This document shows, piece by piece, positions 1 to 7,201 of a stretch of 19,328 nt of DNA. Position 1 is the stretch's first letter; each line of letters begins with the position of its first letter. The stretch covers positions 1 to 19,328 of the forward strand of contig JWZX01000104.1 in the NCBI GenBank assembly GCA_001275005.1. The letters are read 5' to 3'. The notes beneath the pieces were generated by a model. That model was not told where the DNA came from and ran no database searches. It was given only the letters and a program-made list of their open reading frames with translations. Position numbers and translations under genes: made by a program. The DNA is from Chrysochromulina tobinii. Taxonomy: Eukaryota; Haptophyta; Prymnesiales; Chrysochromulinaceae.

Positions 1-400
1 GTATCTCTGTCGTCGTTGTCTCGCCGCTGCCTCTGCCGTCCTTGCGAGTGATGCGCTTTTTTCAATCATGCCGATCAACTGCGGTCCGATCTTGATTTCT
101 TCCGTTAGCCTGCCTGTCGCAGTTCTCGCGTCGGCGATGTGCGGTATCTTTGGTTTGCGCGGTCCCGTCCTGTGGCTCCTGGCTGGTCTCGTCGTATGTG
201 GCGACCCTGTTCCTTCTGCGCGCTCCGGCCAGGACCGCTGCAACGGGCCCGCTTGCCCCACTCGTCGGCGCTGTTGCGCGCGCCGCACGTTCTGGCGCCG
301 TGTTGGTTAACTACGTCCGTGAACAACGCCCCCTAACATCCCCAATAGTATGCGGGCCTCACCCTCATCCTCTGTCACCCAAAGTGCAAAGACGTTGCTA
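1..400. other. Left flank, no confident gene
   Basis: This stretch lies 3' of the minus-strand FDXR gene. On the plus strand one frame is open from the left edge to the TAA at 308-310 (about 103 codons). Its middle part, about 100-190, encodes a hydrophobic stretch rich in Val, Ala and Leu, so it could be the last exon of a membrane protein entering from the left. A second plus frame overlapping it (about 150-416) is also open and Ala/Leu-rich, which is typical of GC-rich non-coding sequence. I recognise no domain in either and see no convincing acceptor site. I treat the region as the 3' flank of FDXR with a possible unidentified terminal exon. Confidence 0.3.
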
Positions 401-1897
401 TCACCCCATCGCCTGACCCATCGCCACCCGCAGCATCTCGCTCACGTCGACGAGCTTCTCGCGCACCTTGCCAACCTGCTTGCCACGCGCCACCTCGCTC
501 GCGTCTATGCGCTTCCATGCCTCAAAGTCGAGCACCGGCTGCCGCTGTGCGGCGAGCCGCTTGCGCACCGCATCGGCACCCGCGCCTCCCACATCGAGCT
601 TGCCAGTCAGCCGATCCGCGATCAGAGTGGCGGCCGTCTCGTTCGCGTCGTTCACGTTGGTCAGGATGACGCCGGTCGGCCCACGCTTAAGCCAGCCAGC
701 CACGTACAGCCCGGGGGCGCCCGTGACGCGCCCGCCTCTGTTCGGCACCACGCCGCGCACTTCGTCAAATGGCGCGCCCTCGAGGGGAGACGAACGGTAC
801 CCTACCGACTTGAGCACCAGGCCGCACGGGAAGTCATACGCGCTGCCCTCCACGAGATGCGCGCGCTGCTGCGCGGAGGGCTCGCCCTCGAGTTTCGTCA
901 AGCCCACACGCACAGCGCCGAGCCGCCCAGGGTCCTCGGCCGCGCCGACGAAGCCGAGCGGAGCGCGCTGGAACTGCACGCGCACAGCGCGCGGCGAGTC
1001 CGCGCCTGGCGGCGGCGGTGGGTTCGGCAGCTCGGCCTCATTGGGGATGGAGCTCATGAGCTCGATCAGGCGCTTGCGCGGCCGGTCGGTAGCGGCTTGC
1101 TTGAGGACGGCCTCGTTGAAGGCGTCGGCGGGCGCGAGCAAGCTGAACGTCGCGCCCGCTCGCTTTGAGAGCTCGCGAAGCTCCTTGATAGTGAAAGCCG
1201 CATGCAGCACACCGCGCCGGCCGAGCAGCACGACCTGCCGGATGGCGCTCTGGCTGAGCGCGGCGGCTGCATGCGCGGCGACGTCCGTGTCCCCCACGAG
1301 CTGCTCGGGCGTCGAGCTGAGCATGCGCGCGCAGTCGAGCGCCACGTTACCGTGCCCGATGATCACTGCCGTCTCGCACCTGCCCAATTCAAAGTCTCGA
1401 TCCGCTGCGTGCGGGTGCCCGTTGTACCACTCTACAAAGGTGCGGGCGGAATGCACGCCTCGCAGGCCCTCGCCACTGAGGCCGAGCGAGCGGTCGGCGT
1501 CAGCGCCGTACGCGAGCACGACGGCGTGGTACTGCTCACGCAGAGCTTCGAAGGGCAGATGCGCGGCCACGTCGCCGGGCGGGCCGGCTGCACCAACCCG
1601 CACGTTTGCAAGCAGCGAGCAGCGCGGATCGGAGACGATCTGCTCGAAGCGGTCGGTGACGTTCTTGACCGCCTGATGGTCGGGCGCCACTCCATACCGC
1701 ACCAATCCGTACGGCACCGGGAGCCGCTCGTAGATGTCCACGTGCACGCCCGGGTCGCTCTTGAGCAGCTGATCAGCCGTATAGAAGCCCGCAGGACCGC
1801 TGCCAACGATCGCGACGTGCCAGGGGCGCGCCGATGCGGTGGAGAAGCGTCGGAGTGCCGGCAACGCCGAGTGAGAACGCCGCACAGCTGCGTGCAT
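401..1897 (-). CDS. FDXR: NADPH:adrenodoxin (ferredoxin) oxidoreductase, mitochondrial
   Basis: This is a single-exon gene of 498 aa. The enzyme passes electrons from NADPH through FAD to a mitochondrial [2Fe-2S] ferredoxin, for Fe-S cluster assembly and related pathways. The first 25 or so residues are rich in Arg, Ser and Ala without acids, as in a mitochondrial presequence. An FAD dinucleotide-binding motif, VAIVGSGPAGFYTA, covers residues 28-41 (GSGPAG 32-37). The family motif ERLPVPYGLVRYGVAPDH follows. The NADP-binding GHGNVALDCARML begins at 181. GWLKRGPTGVI, at about 401-411, matches the conserved second FAD contact, and the C-terminal ARGKQVGKVREKLVD-type end matches animal FDXR. The length is normal and the gene looks complete. 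The ATG at 1895-1897 is chosen because the frame extends further upstream only to a TTG at 1930. Only 88 bp separate it from the stop of the next minus-strand gene, so its promoter must be short or overlap that gene. Confidence 0.96.
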   Translation of the reverse strand: MHAAVRRSHSALPALRRFSTASARPWHVAIVGSGPAGFYTADQLLKSDPGVHVDIYERLPVPYGLVRYGVAPDHQAVKNVTDRFEQIVSDPRCSLLANVRVGAAGPPGDVAAHLPFEALREQYHAVVLAYGADADRSLGLSGEGLRGVHSARTFVEWYNGHPHAADRDFELGRCETAVIIGHGNVALDCARMLSSTPEQLVGDTDVAAHAAAALSQSAIRQVVLLGRRGVLHAAFTIKELRELSKRAGATFSLLAPADAFNEAVLKQAATDRPRKRLIELMSSIPNEAELPNPPPPPGADSPRAVRVQFQRAPLGFVGAAEDPGRLGAVRVGLTKLEGEPSAQQRAHLVEGSAYDFPCGLVLKSVGYRSSPLEGAPFDEVRGVVPNRGGRVTGAPGLYVAGWLKRGPTGVILTNVNDANETAATLIADRLTGKLDVGGAGADAVRKRLAAQRQPVLDFEAWKRIDASEVARGKQVGKVREKLVDVSEMLRVAMGQAMG

Positions 1898-1985
1898 GTG
1901 GAGACGAGGTTTCGTCACATTCGGCGTCAATGTTCACGGCGCGCACGTTCACACAAACCGCGTTCACAGTTCAGACCATAATGTT

Positions 1986-2895
1986 TCAGAGGAGATGCGG
2001 CTGTCCGTGTATGTCAAGGTCAATGACATACGTCGGCCCCGCATGGCCGCTGCCGTCGCGGTCCGTGTAGTTGGCGCACCGTCGGGCTGAGTCGTGATCC
2101 AGCGCATCGAACTCACGGATGGGCGCGAGCGAGGAGACGCGCGGCGACATGCTGTTGCGCAACGGCGAGCCCAGCAGAACCGGGACCGTGGCCGAGCCAG
2201 CCTTGGGCATTGTCACGCGGATGCCCTCCTCGTCATGCGCGAAGGATGGTGAGTACGACGGCGTGGGCGAGACGGCGGCCGTGGCCGGCGAGGCAGCGGC
2301 GGTGCCCCCCCTCGTCCAGACGGGCGCATTGCCCTCGTCCGCGTCCTCGTACGAGCCGTCGTAGCGCGTCTTTGTCCTAGACGGCGCGCCGTACGCCTTG
2401 TACGCCGGCGCCGCTGGCCGCTGGCCGATGGCGGCTGCGGCGGCGGCGTGCTGGGCGGCGGCAGCGGCGGCGGACTCGGCGGCGGCCACACGCCCAAGCA
2501 ACGCGCCGCGCTCCCTCTCGAGCGCCGCGGCCTCAGAGGCCCAGTGCTCACCACGGCGCCTCGACTCGGCGGCCTCGGCTGCCTCGGCATCAACGGTCGC
2601 GCGCGCAGAGAGGATCTGATCCTCGAGCTCGGAGACCTCGGCGCTCGCCGCCTCGTGCATTGCCGCGTGCTCCTCGAGCAGCCGCGCGTGCTCGTCGCGC
2701 AGCTGGCTCAGTGCCGCCTGCGCGGTCACGAGTTCCGAATCGAGTTGACGATGGGCGGCCAGCAGCGCCTCATGATCACTGAGCACGCCCATGTGCTCCG
2801 TCGTGAGTGCAGCGAGCTCCGCGCGCACCTCGATGAGCGCTGCCTGCGCCTCGCGCACGCGCAGCACCTCGCGCGCTGACGGCGAGCCAGCCGGC

Positions 2896-2943
<48 letters not shown>

Positions 2944-3866
2944 ACATCGAGAAAGCCGTCCTCGCCGTTGGCCTCCTCAGCGGCGGCGGCCTGCGCGAGC
3001 GCGGCGTGGTGGCCGTGCAGCGCGCCCTCGAGCATGCGGCGCACGAGCGCCTCCGCTGCACCGACCGCGTCCGCCTGTGAGGGCCCCCCGGGTGTCTCCA
3101 GGCTGCCCTGCCGCCCTGCGGTGGCAGCGCCCTCGAGGCCGGGGAGCGCGAGAAGCGAGTCGCCGAGCTCACGCACGGCCGCGCTGAGTGCGGCGGTGGC
3201 TAGCATGGCGACAAAGGGCTGCACGAGCGCCGACGGCAGCTCGCCGCCCCCAGCCGCGTTCGCCGACAACCCGAGCTCCTCCTGTGCGTGCGCCAGCTCA
3301 TCAAGCATGACCTGCGAGAGCCGTGAGCCCATCAGCCGTTGCAGCCGCTCGGTGAGCCGGCGGGTGACGATCTCACCCGACGGGCCGCGCAGTGGCGCAC
3401 GCTCGAGCGCCGGAAGCACCGTCATCAGCCACACGCGCGCCACCTCCTCGCGCGCGACCGTGCCGCGCACGTCAGGCTGCAGTTGCGAGAGTGCGGCGCT
3501 CTGCACCGACGCGGCCATTGCCGGGTCGAGCGGCCGGGTTGCGACACGGAGCGAGTCGACGACGGCCGAACGCTTGATGCGCTGGTTCGATGCGGCCGTC
3601 GCCACTGTCGCCACATCGCCCTCGCTCGGGTGAAAGGGCCCGTTGACTGGAAGGGCCGGCTCGCTGGCGCCGAGGCCCTGGCTGCATCGCCAGCCCGACT
3701 GGAGCGGCAGCGGCGGCACGGCCGAGCCAAACTGACCGCCGGCCGACGAGCTCTTGGTAAACAGGCTCGTGCAGCTCGGGCGGTCGTTGTTGAGGGCGTT
3801 CATTGTTGGCCTTAGGGGCGTTTTAGCGGACTCCATCGCGAATTTTGAGTTGTCAGCTGGGTACAT
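1986..3866 (-). CDS. Unrecognised coiled-coil protein with poly-glycine tract
   Basis: This is one uninterrupted frame of about 626 aa that I do not recognise. From the N-terminus there is a Ser/Pro-rich segment (about 1-90), then a predicted helical region of 90-290 with many Ala, Leu and Arg. A pure glycine run follows (about 309-323, encoded by a GGC repeat). Residues about 330-480 form a strong Ala/Glu/Arg/Leu-rich coiled coil ending in alanine runs. The tail is disordered and Ser/Pro/Thr-rich. Strict amphipathic heptads and the absence of stops in a long frame argue that it is coding. The start is uncertain: in-frame ATGs lie at 3866, 3836 and 3803, all with a purine at -3. It is divergent from the calpain gene with only about 70-130 bp between start codons. 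A structural, centrosomal or flagellar role would be a guess. Confidence 0.72.
2898..2942. repeat. (GCC)15 trinucleotide microsatellite, encodes poly-Gly
   Basis: Fifteen perfect GCC units on the plus strand are read as GGC (Gly) on the minus strand inside the unrecognised coiled-coil protein. Every unit uses the same codon, which suggests recent slippage expansion rather than selection on a mixed glycine linker. The tract separates the N-terminal helical part from the coiled coil. Confidence 0.95.
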
Positions 3867-3936
3867 TGTAGCTTTCCACTTCCAAATTTGTCCTTCGGAT
3901 GCCAAGGCCCCTCAGAGACCTCAGACAAAATTAGAC
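3867..3936. promoter_or_regulatory. Short divergent promoter region
   Basis: The 70 bp between the furthest upstream ATG of the minus-strand coiled-coil gene and the ATG of the plus-strand calpain gene must hold at least part of both 5' UTRs and core promoters. It is less GC-rich than the flanking coding DNA. If the minus-strand gene starts at 3836 or 3803 the gap grows to 100 or 133 bp. No canonical TATA box is evident. Confidence 0.4.
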
Positions 3937-6062
3937 ATGCGACTCAACCTCGGCTTCCTGCTCGGCGACCCTACTCCGACACCGCCCCCAACTAGCGGCG
4001 TGTCGGACGTCTACCTTCTCGCCACCATGCTGATGACGGCACTCGTAATCGTGCTCCACGTCATGTCCCACCTGCGCAACTGGAAGAGCGGCGGCAGCGC
4101 CCAAGCAGGTGGGGCCCTCAAGGCTGCGGTATCGATGGCGTCTCAGCACACGCAGGAGCTCCTCGACTACGTCGCGCTCCTCGAGAAGCGCGTCAAGGAG
4201 CTCGAGCTTGCCACGGGCGCGGTCCCACCCCCAAAGAAAAAGATTGAGCGCGCTGAGGATTCCCCTCTCCTCAAGTCAGCGCACAAGGCTGCGTCGGTTC
4301 CCAAGGTGCCGATCGAGAAGCAGATCGATTACAGCTCGGCGGATGCATCCAAGTGGAACTTCACGGAGCTGGTATCGTGGCGATCGCAAGGCTCAAACTC
4401 CGCGCCCCGACCCAATCCAAGCTTCCCATGTGACTTCGGGTCTCGCCGCTTCGCAGACCTACAAGGGCTCCGCTCGCTACATCGCCGTTGGGAAGGAGGA
4501 GAAGGTCCAGGGCCCCATCGCAGAAGGCCTCAAGAAGATTCGCGAGACGCCTGCCAAGTACTTCGCCATCAAATATCAGACGGTCAGCTCCATGTTCTGT
4601 CCTGTACTCTGGGAGCCCCTGAGAGTCCCTCAAGTCTGGATTGCCCTGGTCCACGTCGAGAGTCAGCGAGAGTCCGAAGGGGAGAGTCCAATCGGCCCCT
4701 GAGTGTCCCGTGCTCGATCCAGACTCTCCCCTTCGACCTTCTTTCAGGATGCTGTCGCGCGCCCTGTCCGTCTCGTTTGCAGCCTCACGCGCGGCCCTCG
4801 TCCGCTCTCTCGCACAGGACATGGCCGAATGGCCGGCTGGCGAGCAGGAGTACCGCCTCATCCATCGTGAGGGCACGAAGGGCTATTCGCCGCAAAATAC
4901 GGGGCCGGACGGCTGGATGACCATCTTGATGGCCGAATATCAGAGGCTGCCCTCACTGCCTTCCCTTCCGGACGAGGTGAAGGACGGCTTCACGGAGGAG
5001 ATGGCATTCCAAGGCTACTTGCTCCACCATGCGAAGAACCCACCCCTGTTCCCCGGCCGCGGACAGGGCATCGGCGATACTCCCAATCTGAAGATAATTG
5101 GCGACATCGACCCCTCGGACGTGTCCCAAGGCGACGTCGGCGATTGCTGGCTGCTCTCAGCCATCTCTTCGCTGGCCGAGTTCGACGGTGCGATTGCCAG
5201 GCTCTTTCGCAAGACGCCCAACCTCAAGAGCATGCCCAGGGAGGGCCCGAACAAGTACACGATCTCGCTGTGGGACCTCGCGACCTGGACGGAGGTCGAC
5301 GTGGTGGTCGACGAGCGCCTTGCGGCCAAGGCGACGGGCGACGGGCTCCTTGGATGCTCGCCCAGCCACGATGGCGAACTGTGGGTGTGCTACCTCGAGA
5401 AGGCGGTCGCGATCCACTGTGGCGGCTGGGACGAGATCGATGGCGGCCAGTGCACGCACGCGTGGAGCATCCTCACGGGCTGCAAGGAGCAGTACACCAT
5501 TCGCAAAGGCAAGACTGGCAAGTTTGGCTGCCTGAGCAAGTTCAACCCCAACGAGAGGAGGTGGGAGGCTCTCGAGAACTCGCCGCAAAAGGGCTTCCGC
5601 GGGCTCTGGCCGAGCGCGTGGCCCAAGGTCGGCGGCGGCGGCAGCTATACACTCCAGCTCGACGAGGAGGAGCTCTTCATGCGCATGTGCGCGTGGGACG
5701 ACGCCAACTTCGTCATCGCCGCGGGCACGAAGGCGGGCTCGGACACGCAGTCCACCGACGGCATCGTCGATGGGCATGCGTATACGGTGCTCGAGTGCGT
5801 CAACGACGTGGCTGGCACGGACGTCGACCTCATCAAGATGCGCAATCCTTGGGGCAAGGGCGAGATCGAGAATGGTGAGTTTGATGACGACGGCCCCGGC
5901 TGGCAAAAGTACCCCCAGGTCAAGGCGTTCCTGAAGCCGGTCGTGGCCGACGATGGCATCTTCTGGCTGAGCAAGGACGAGTTCTTCAAGTACTTCCACA
6001 CGTTGTATGTGTGCGCCAAGGACATGTCCGACTTCATCCCGGCCCACGAGCGCAAGAATTGA
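3937..6062 (+). CDS. Membrane-anchored calpain-like cysteine protease (three exons)
   Basis: Exons at 3937-4371, 4457-4582 and 4818-6062, both introns phase 0, give about 601 aa. Residues about 24-45 form one hydrophobic transmembrane segment with basic residues after it. A short coiled coil follows (about 68-95), then a linker with a Lys-rich patch. The last 320 residues are a calpain CysPc core. The active-site Cys is at about 297 in QGDVGDCWLLSA, with the oxyanion Gln six residues before it. The catalytic His is at about 507 in DGHAYTVLE, and Asn at about 530 in MRNPWG. The Cys-His spacing of 210 is about 50 longer than in classical calpains, and His-Asn is normal. There is no C2-like or EF-hand domain: the protein ends just after the protease core. 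It should be an intracellular thiol protease facing the cytosol from a membrane. Whether it needs calcium cannot be read here. The ATG at 3937 is the first in frame after the divergent promoter. Confidence 0.9.
4372..4456 (+). other. Intron 1 of the calpain-like gene
   Basis: GT-AG intron of 85 bp, phase 0. The donor GTATCG follows the Leu codon of FTEL. The acceptor CTTCGCAG precedes the Thr codon of TYKGSARY. Without removal the upstream frame reads on into low-quality Arg/Ser/Pro-rich sequence, while the downstream frame clearly resumes calpain-linker coding. Confidence 0.8.
4583..4817 (+). other. Intron 2 of the calpain-like gene
   Basis: GT-AG intron of 235 bp, phase 0. The donor GTCAGC follows AIKYQT and the acceptor CTCTCGCACAG precedes DMAEWPAGE, giving a continuous protein. 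Two other AGs preceded by pyrimidines, ending at 4747 and 4782, would break the frame if used with this donor. The intron contains a 14-bp exact inverted repeat and short direct repeats. Confidence 0.78.
4675..4735. repeat. 14-bp exact inverted repeat inside calpain intron 2
   Basis: CGAAGGGGAGAGTC at 4675-4688 is exactly complementary to GACTCTCCCCTTCG at 4722-4735, with a 33-nt loop. An exact 14-bp match at this distance is unlikely by chance in 19 kb. The intron also carries two variants of the phrase CCCCTGAG(A/T)GTCCC, at about 4616 and 4697. Confidence 0.9.
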
Positions 6063-6358
6063 GCGGAAAGGGGGCAGGCAGGCGGGTGACCCAAGAAGAT
6101 CATGCATGGTGAGCGAATGGCTCACGTGTATGGGGAGGTCTTAAGTTGACGAGCACCTTGGGGGTCCACAACATCACTGCGCAAATCTTGATGACGAATA
6201 GGCACATCTACGCTTTACATGAGTGGTCACTGTAGGGTCTCGGGGGTAGCTGGTGTGTTGGGAGTGGAGGGTCGCGCAGTTTTTGTGTTTTGCATTCACA
6301 CCTCGGACAAAAAAGCAGGTTTTGTCCACAGCCTCTCGTCTTTAGTCTCCCCCTCTCG
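6063..6358. other. Intergenic region between calpain and GILT genes
   Basis: About 296 bp with no credible coding frame. It contains GTGAGC/GCTCAC (6109-6114 and 6120-6125), a 6-bp stem with a 5-nt loop 47 nt after the calpain stop. It also contains GGACAAAA/TTTTGTCC (6305-6312 and 6320-6327), an 8-bp stem with a 7-nt loop ending 31 nt before the GILT start. The latter probably lies in the 5' UTR or promoter. Both are within chance expectation for a window of this size. Confidence 0.45.
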
Positions 6359-7068
6359 ATGTTGGTCGTCTTCGCGGCGCTCACATACACGGCGGCCCCA
6401 GCACTCTCGCTGGGCGCCAACAACACTGTGCGCTACTTCTTCGGCTCCAAATGACCCGGGTGCATGTCGTTCGGTTCCGGCGACTTCGTCAAGCTCTTTG
6501 ACGACGTGCGTGTTTCGCAGCAACCGGACTCGAACGGTGCCTCACCATCCACTCACCAATCTCAGGAGCGCACGTTCGACTCTCGCCCTGGCAGTTCGGC
6601 GAGACGGACAACTTCGAGCTCATCCCAGCCGTGCGCCATCCTACTGGTGGCAACTGCGTCGATGAGACTGGCTGCGACTTTGAGAAGATCACGGCATGCG
6701 CTTTCGATGGCGTCCCAGAGTCCAAGCAGGTGTCCTTCCTCGCGTGCATGGACGAGCAGCGCGTCGGCACTCCCCAGTCCTGTGCCCAGACGTGCGCCAT
6801 CAAAGACGACCTGCACTATAATGCGATCGAGGATTGCTTCAACGGGCCGCGTGGCAACGAGCTGCTCGCGAATGCCTCCAAGGCCTTCAACGATGCGCTC
6901 CCGGGCTCAACAACGATCCCGCACACGTTTGTGAACACGGCCGACGTGCAGCCCTCCTACACCACGCTCAAGTTGGCGCTCTGCCAGGCGGGCTCGTCGG
7001 CAAAGGTGTGCAAGTCTCTCGTCGAGGACGCTGACGGTCTCAACTCCTATAGAAAATGCACCGTCTAA
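6359..7068 (+). CDS. GILT-like thiol reductase, probable selenoprotein (in-frame TGA = Sec)
   Basis: Exons 6359-6509 and 6566-7068 give 217 aa including one recoded TGA. Family members are soluble thioredoxin-fold enzymes that reduce disulfides in the lysosome or secretory pathway. Residues 1-19 look like a signal peptide, with a possible N-glycosylation site at N21-N22-T23. Then comes VRYFFGSK-U-PGC-MSF. The TGA at 6452-6454 sits where GILT has the first Cys of its CxxC motif, so the site reads U32-P-G-C35. Exon 2 continues with a PWQFG strand, a shortened CVDETGC (81-87) in place of the family CQHG...C motif, and C-DFEKITAC. The C-terminal half (FLACMDE, IEDCFNGPRGNELLANASKA, IPHTFVN, LALCQAG) follows animal GILT closely. 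The frame is unbroken before and after the TGA, and a SECIS-like element lies in the 3' UTR. A sequencing error (TGT to TGA) or a pseudogene are the alternatives. Confidence 0.86.
6452..6454 (+). other. Recoded TGA, selenocysteine codon (Sec32)
   Basis: The TGA lies in frame between AAA (Lys) and CCC-GGG-TGC (Pro-Gly-Cys). The four-residue site UPGC aligns with the CPxC/CxxC redox centre of GILT and other thioredoxin-fold proteins. Replacement of the attacking N-terminal Cys by Sec is the usual pattern in thioredoxin-fold selenoproteins. TGC, the resolving Cys codon, is intact. Confidence 0.83.
6510..6565 (+). other. Intron of the GILT-like gene
   Basis: GT-AG intron of only 56 bp, phase 1. 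The last exon-1 base (C, 6509) plus GA after the acceptor CCAATCTCAG make an Arg codon, joining LFDDV to R-AHVRLSPWQFG. The GT four bases earlier (6506) would leave the wrong phase. The joined sequence fits the strand after the active-site helix in GILT. Confidence 0.75.
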
Positions 7069-7127
7069 AGGGGCCACAGGCACGAGGTCGACCACGCGCG
7101 CCTGGCTGACAGCACTTTGGGTGCCTC

Positions 7128-7201
7128 TTTCCTGCTCACACATGACCGCGGCCGGAGCAAACCAAGCCTCCGTCCCCGCGCGAGACCAGATGAGAAGGAG
7201 A
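7128..7201 (+). promoter_or_regulatory. SECIS element in the 3' UTR of the GILT-like gene
   Basis: The lower helix pairs 7128-7138 with 7191-7201 (CTCA/TGAG, one G-A mismatch, then TCC/GGA and flanking pairs). An internal loop follows, then the non-Watson-Crick quartet TGAC (7143-7146, within ATGA 7142-7145) opposite CGAG (7181-7184), giving tandem G-A/A-G pairs. The upper helix is CGCGG/CCGCG, a small internal loop, then CGGAG/CTCCG. The apical loop is AAACCAA. Twelve nucleotides separate the quartet from the AAA, the expected distance in eukaryotic SECIS elements. ATGA begins 74 nt after the TAA. The element would recruit SBP2 and the Sec-specific elongation factor to decode the upstream TGA. 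Confidence 0.83.

Noticed and set aside
1898-1930. Upstream extension of FDXR by 11 codons
   Set aside because: It begins at a TTG. The ATG at 1897 gives a proper mitochondrial presequence.
350-1981. Long plus-strand frames opposite FDXR (350-1168, 468-1676, 1202-1981)
   Set aside because: They are shadows of the FDXR coding strand, which matches the adrenodoxin reductase family over its whole length.
5157-6125. 322-codon minus-strand frame opposite the calpain core
   Set aside because: The plus strand encodes the complete calpain catalytic core here. The antisense translation has no motif.
6305-6327. 8-bp stem-loop GGACAAAA/TTTTGTCC upstream of the GILT start as a regulatory switch
   Set aside because: An 8-bp stem with a short loop is expected a few times by chance in 19 kb. 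No other evidence supports a function.
6464-6934. Separate plus-strand frame starting at the ATG just after the TGA
   Set aside because: Only its first 15 codons match GILT. It then continues through the intron in the wrong frame into Ser/Arg-rich sequence. It is an artefact of reading the Sec codon as a stop and ignoring the intron.
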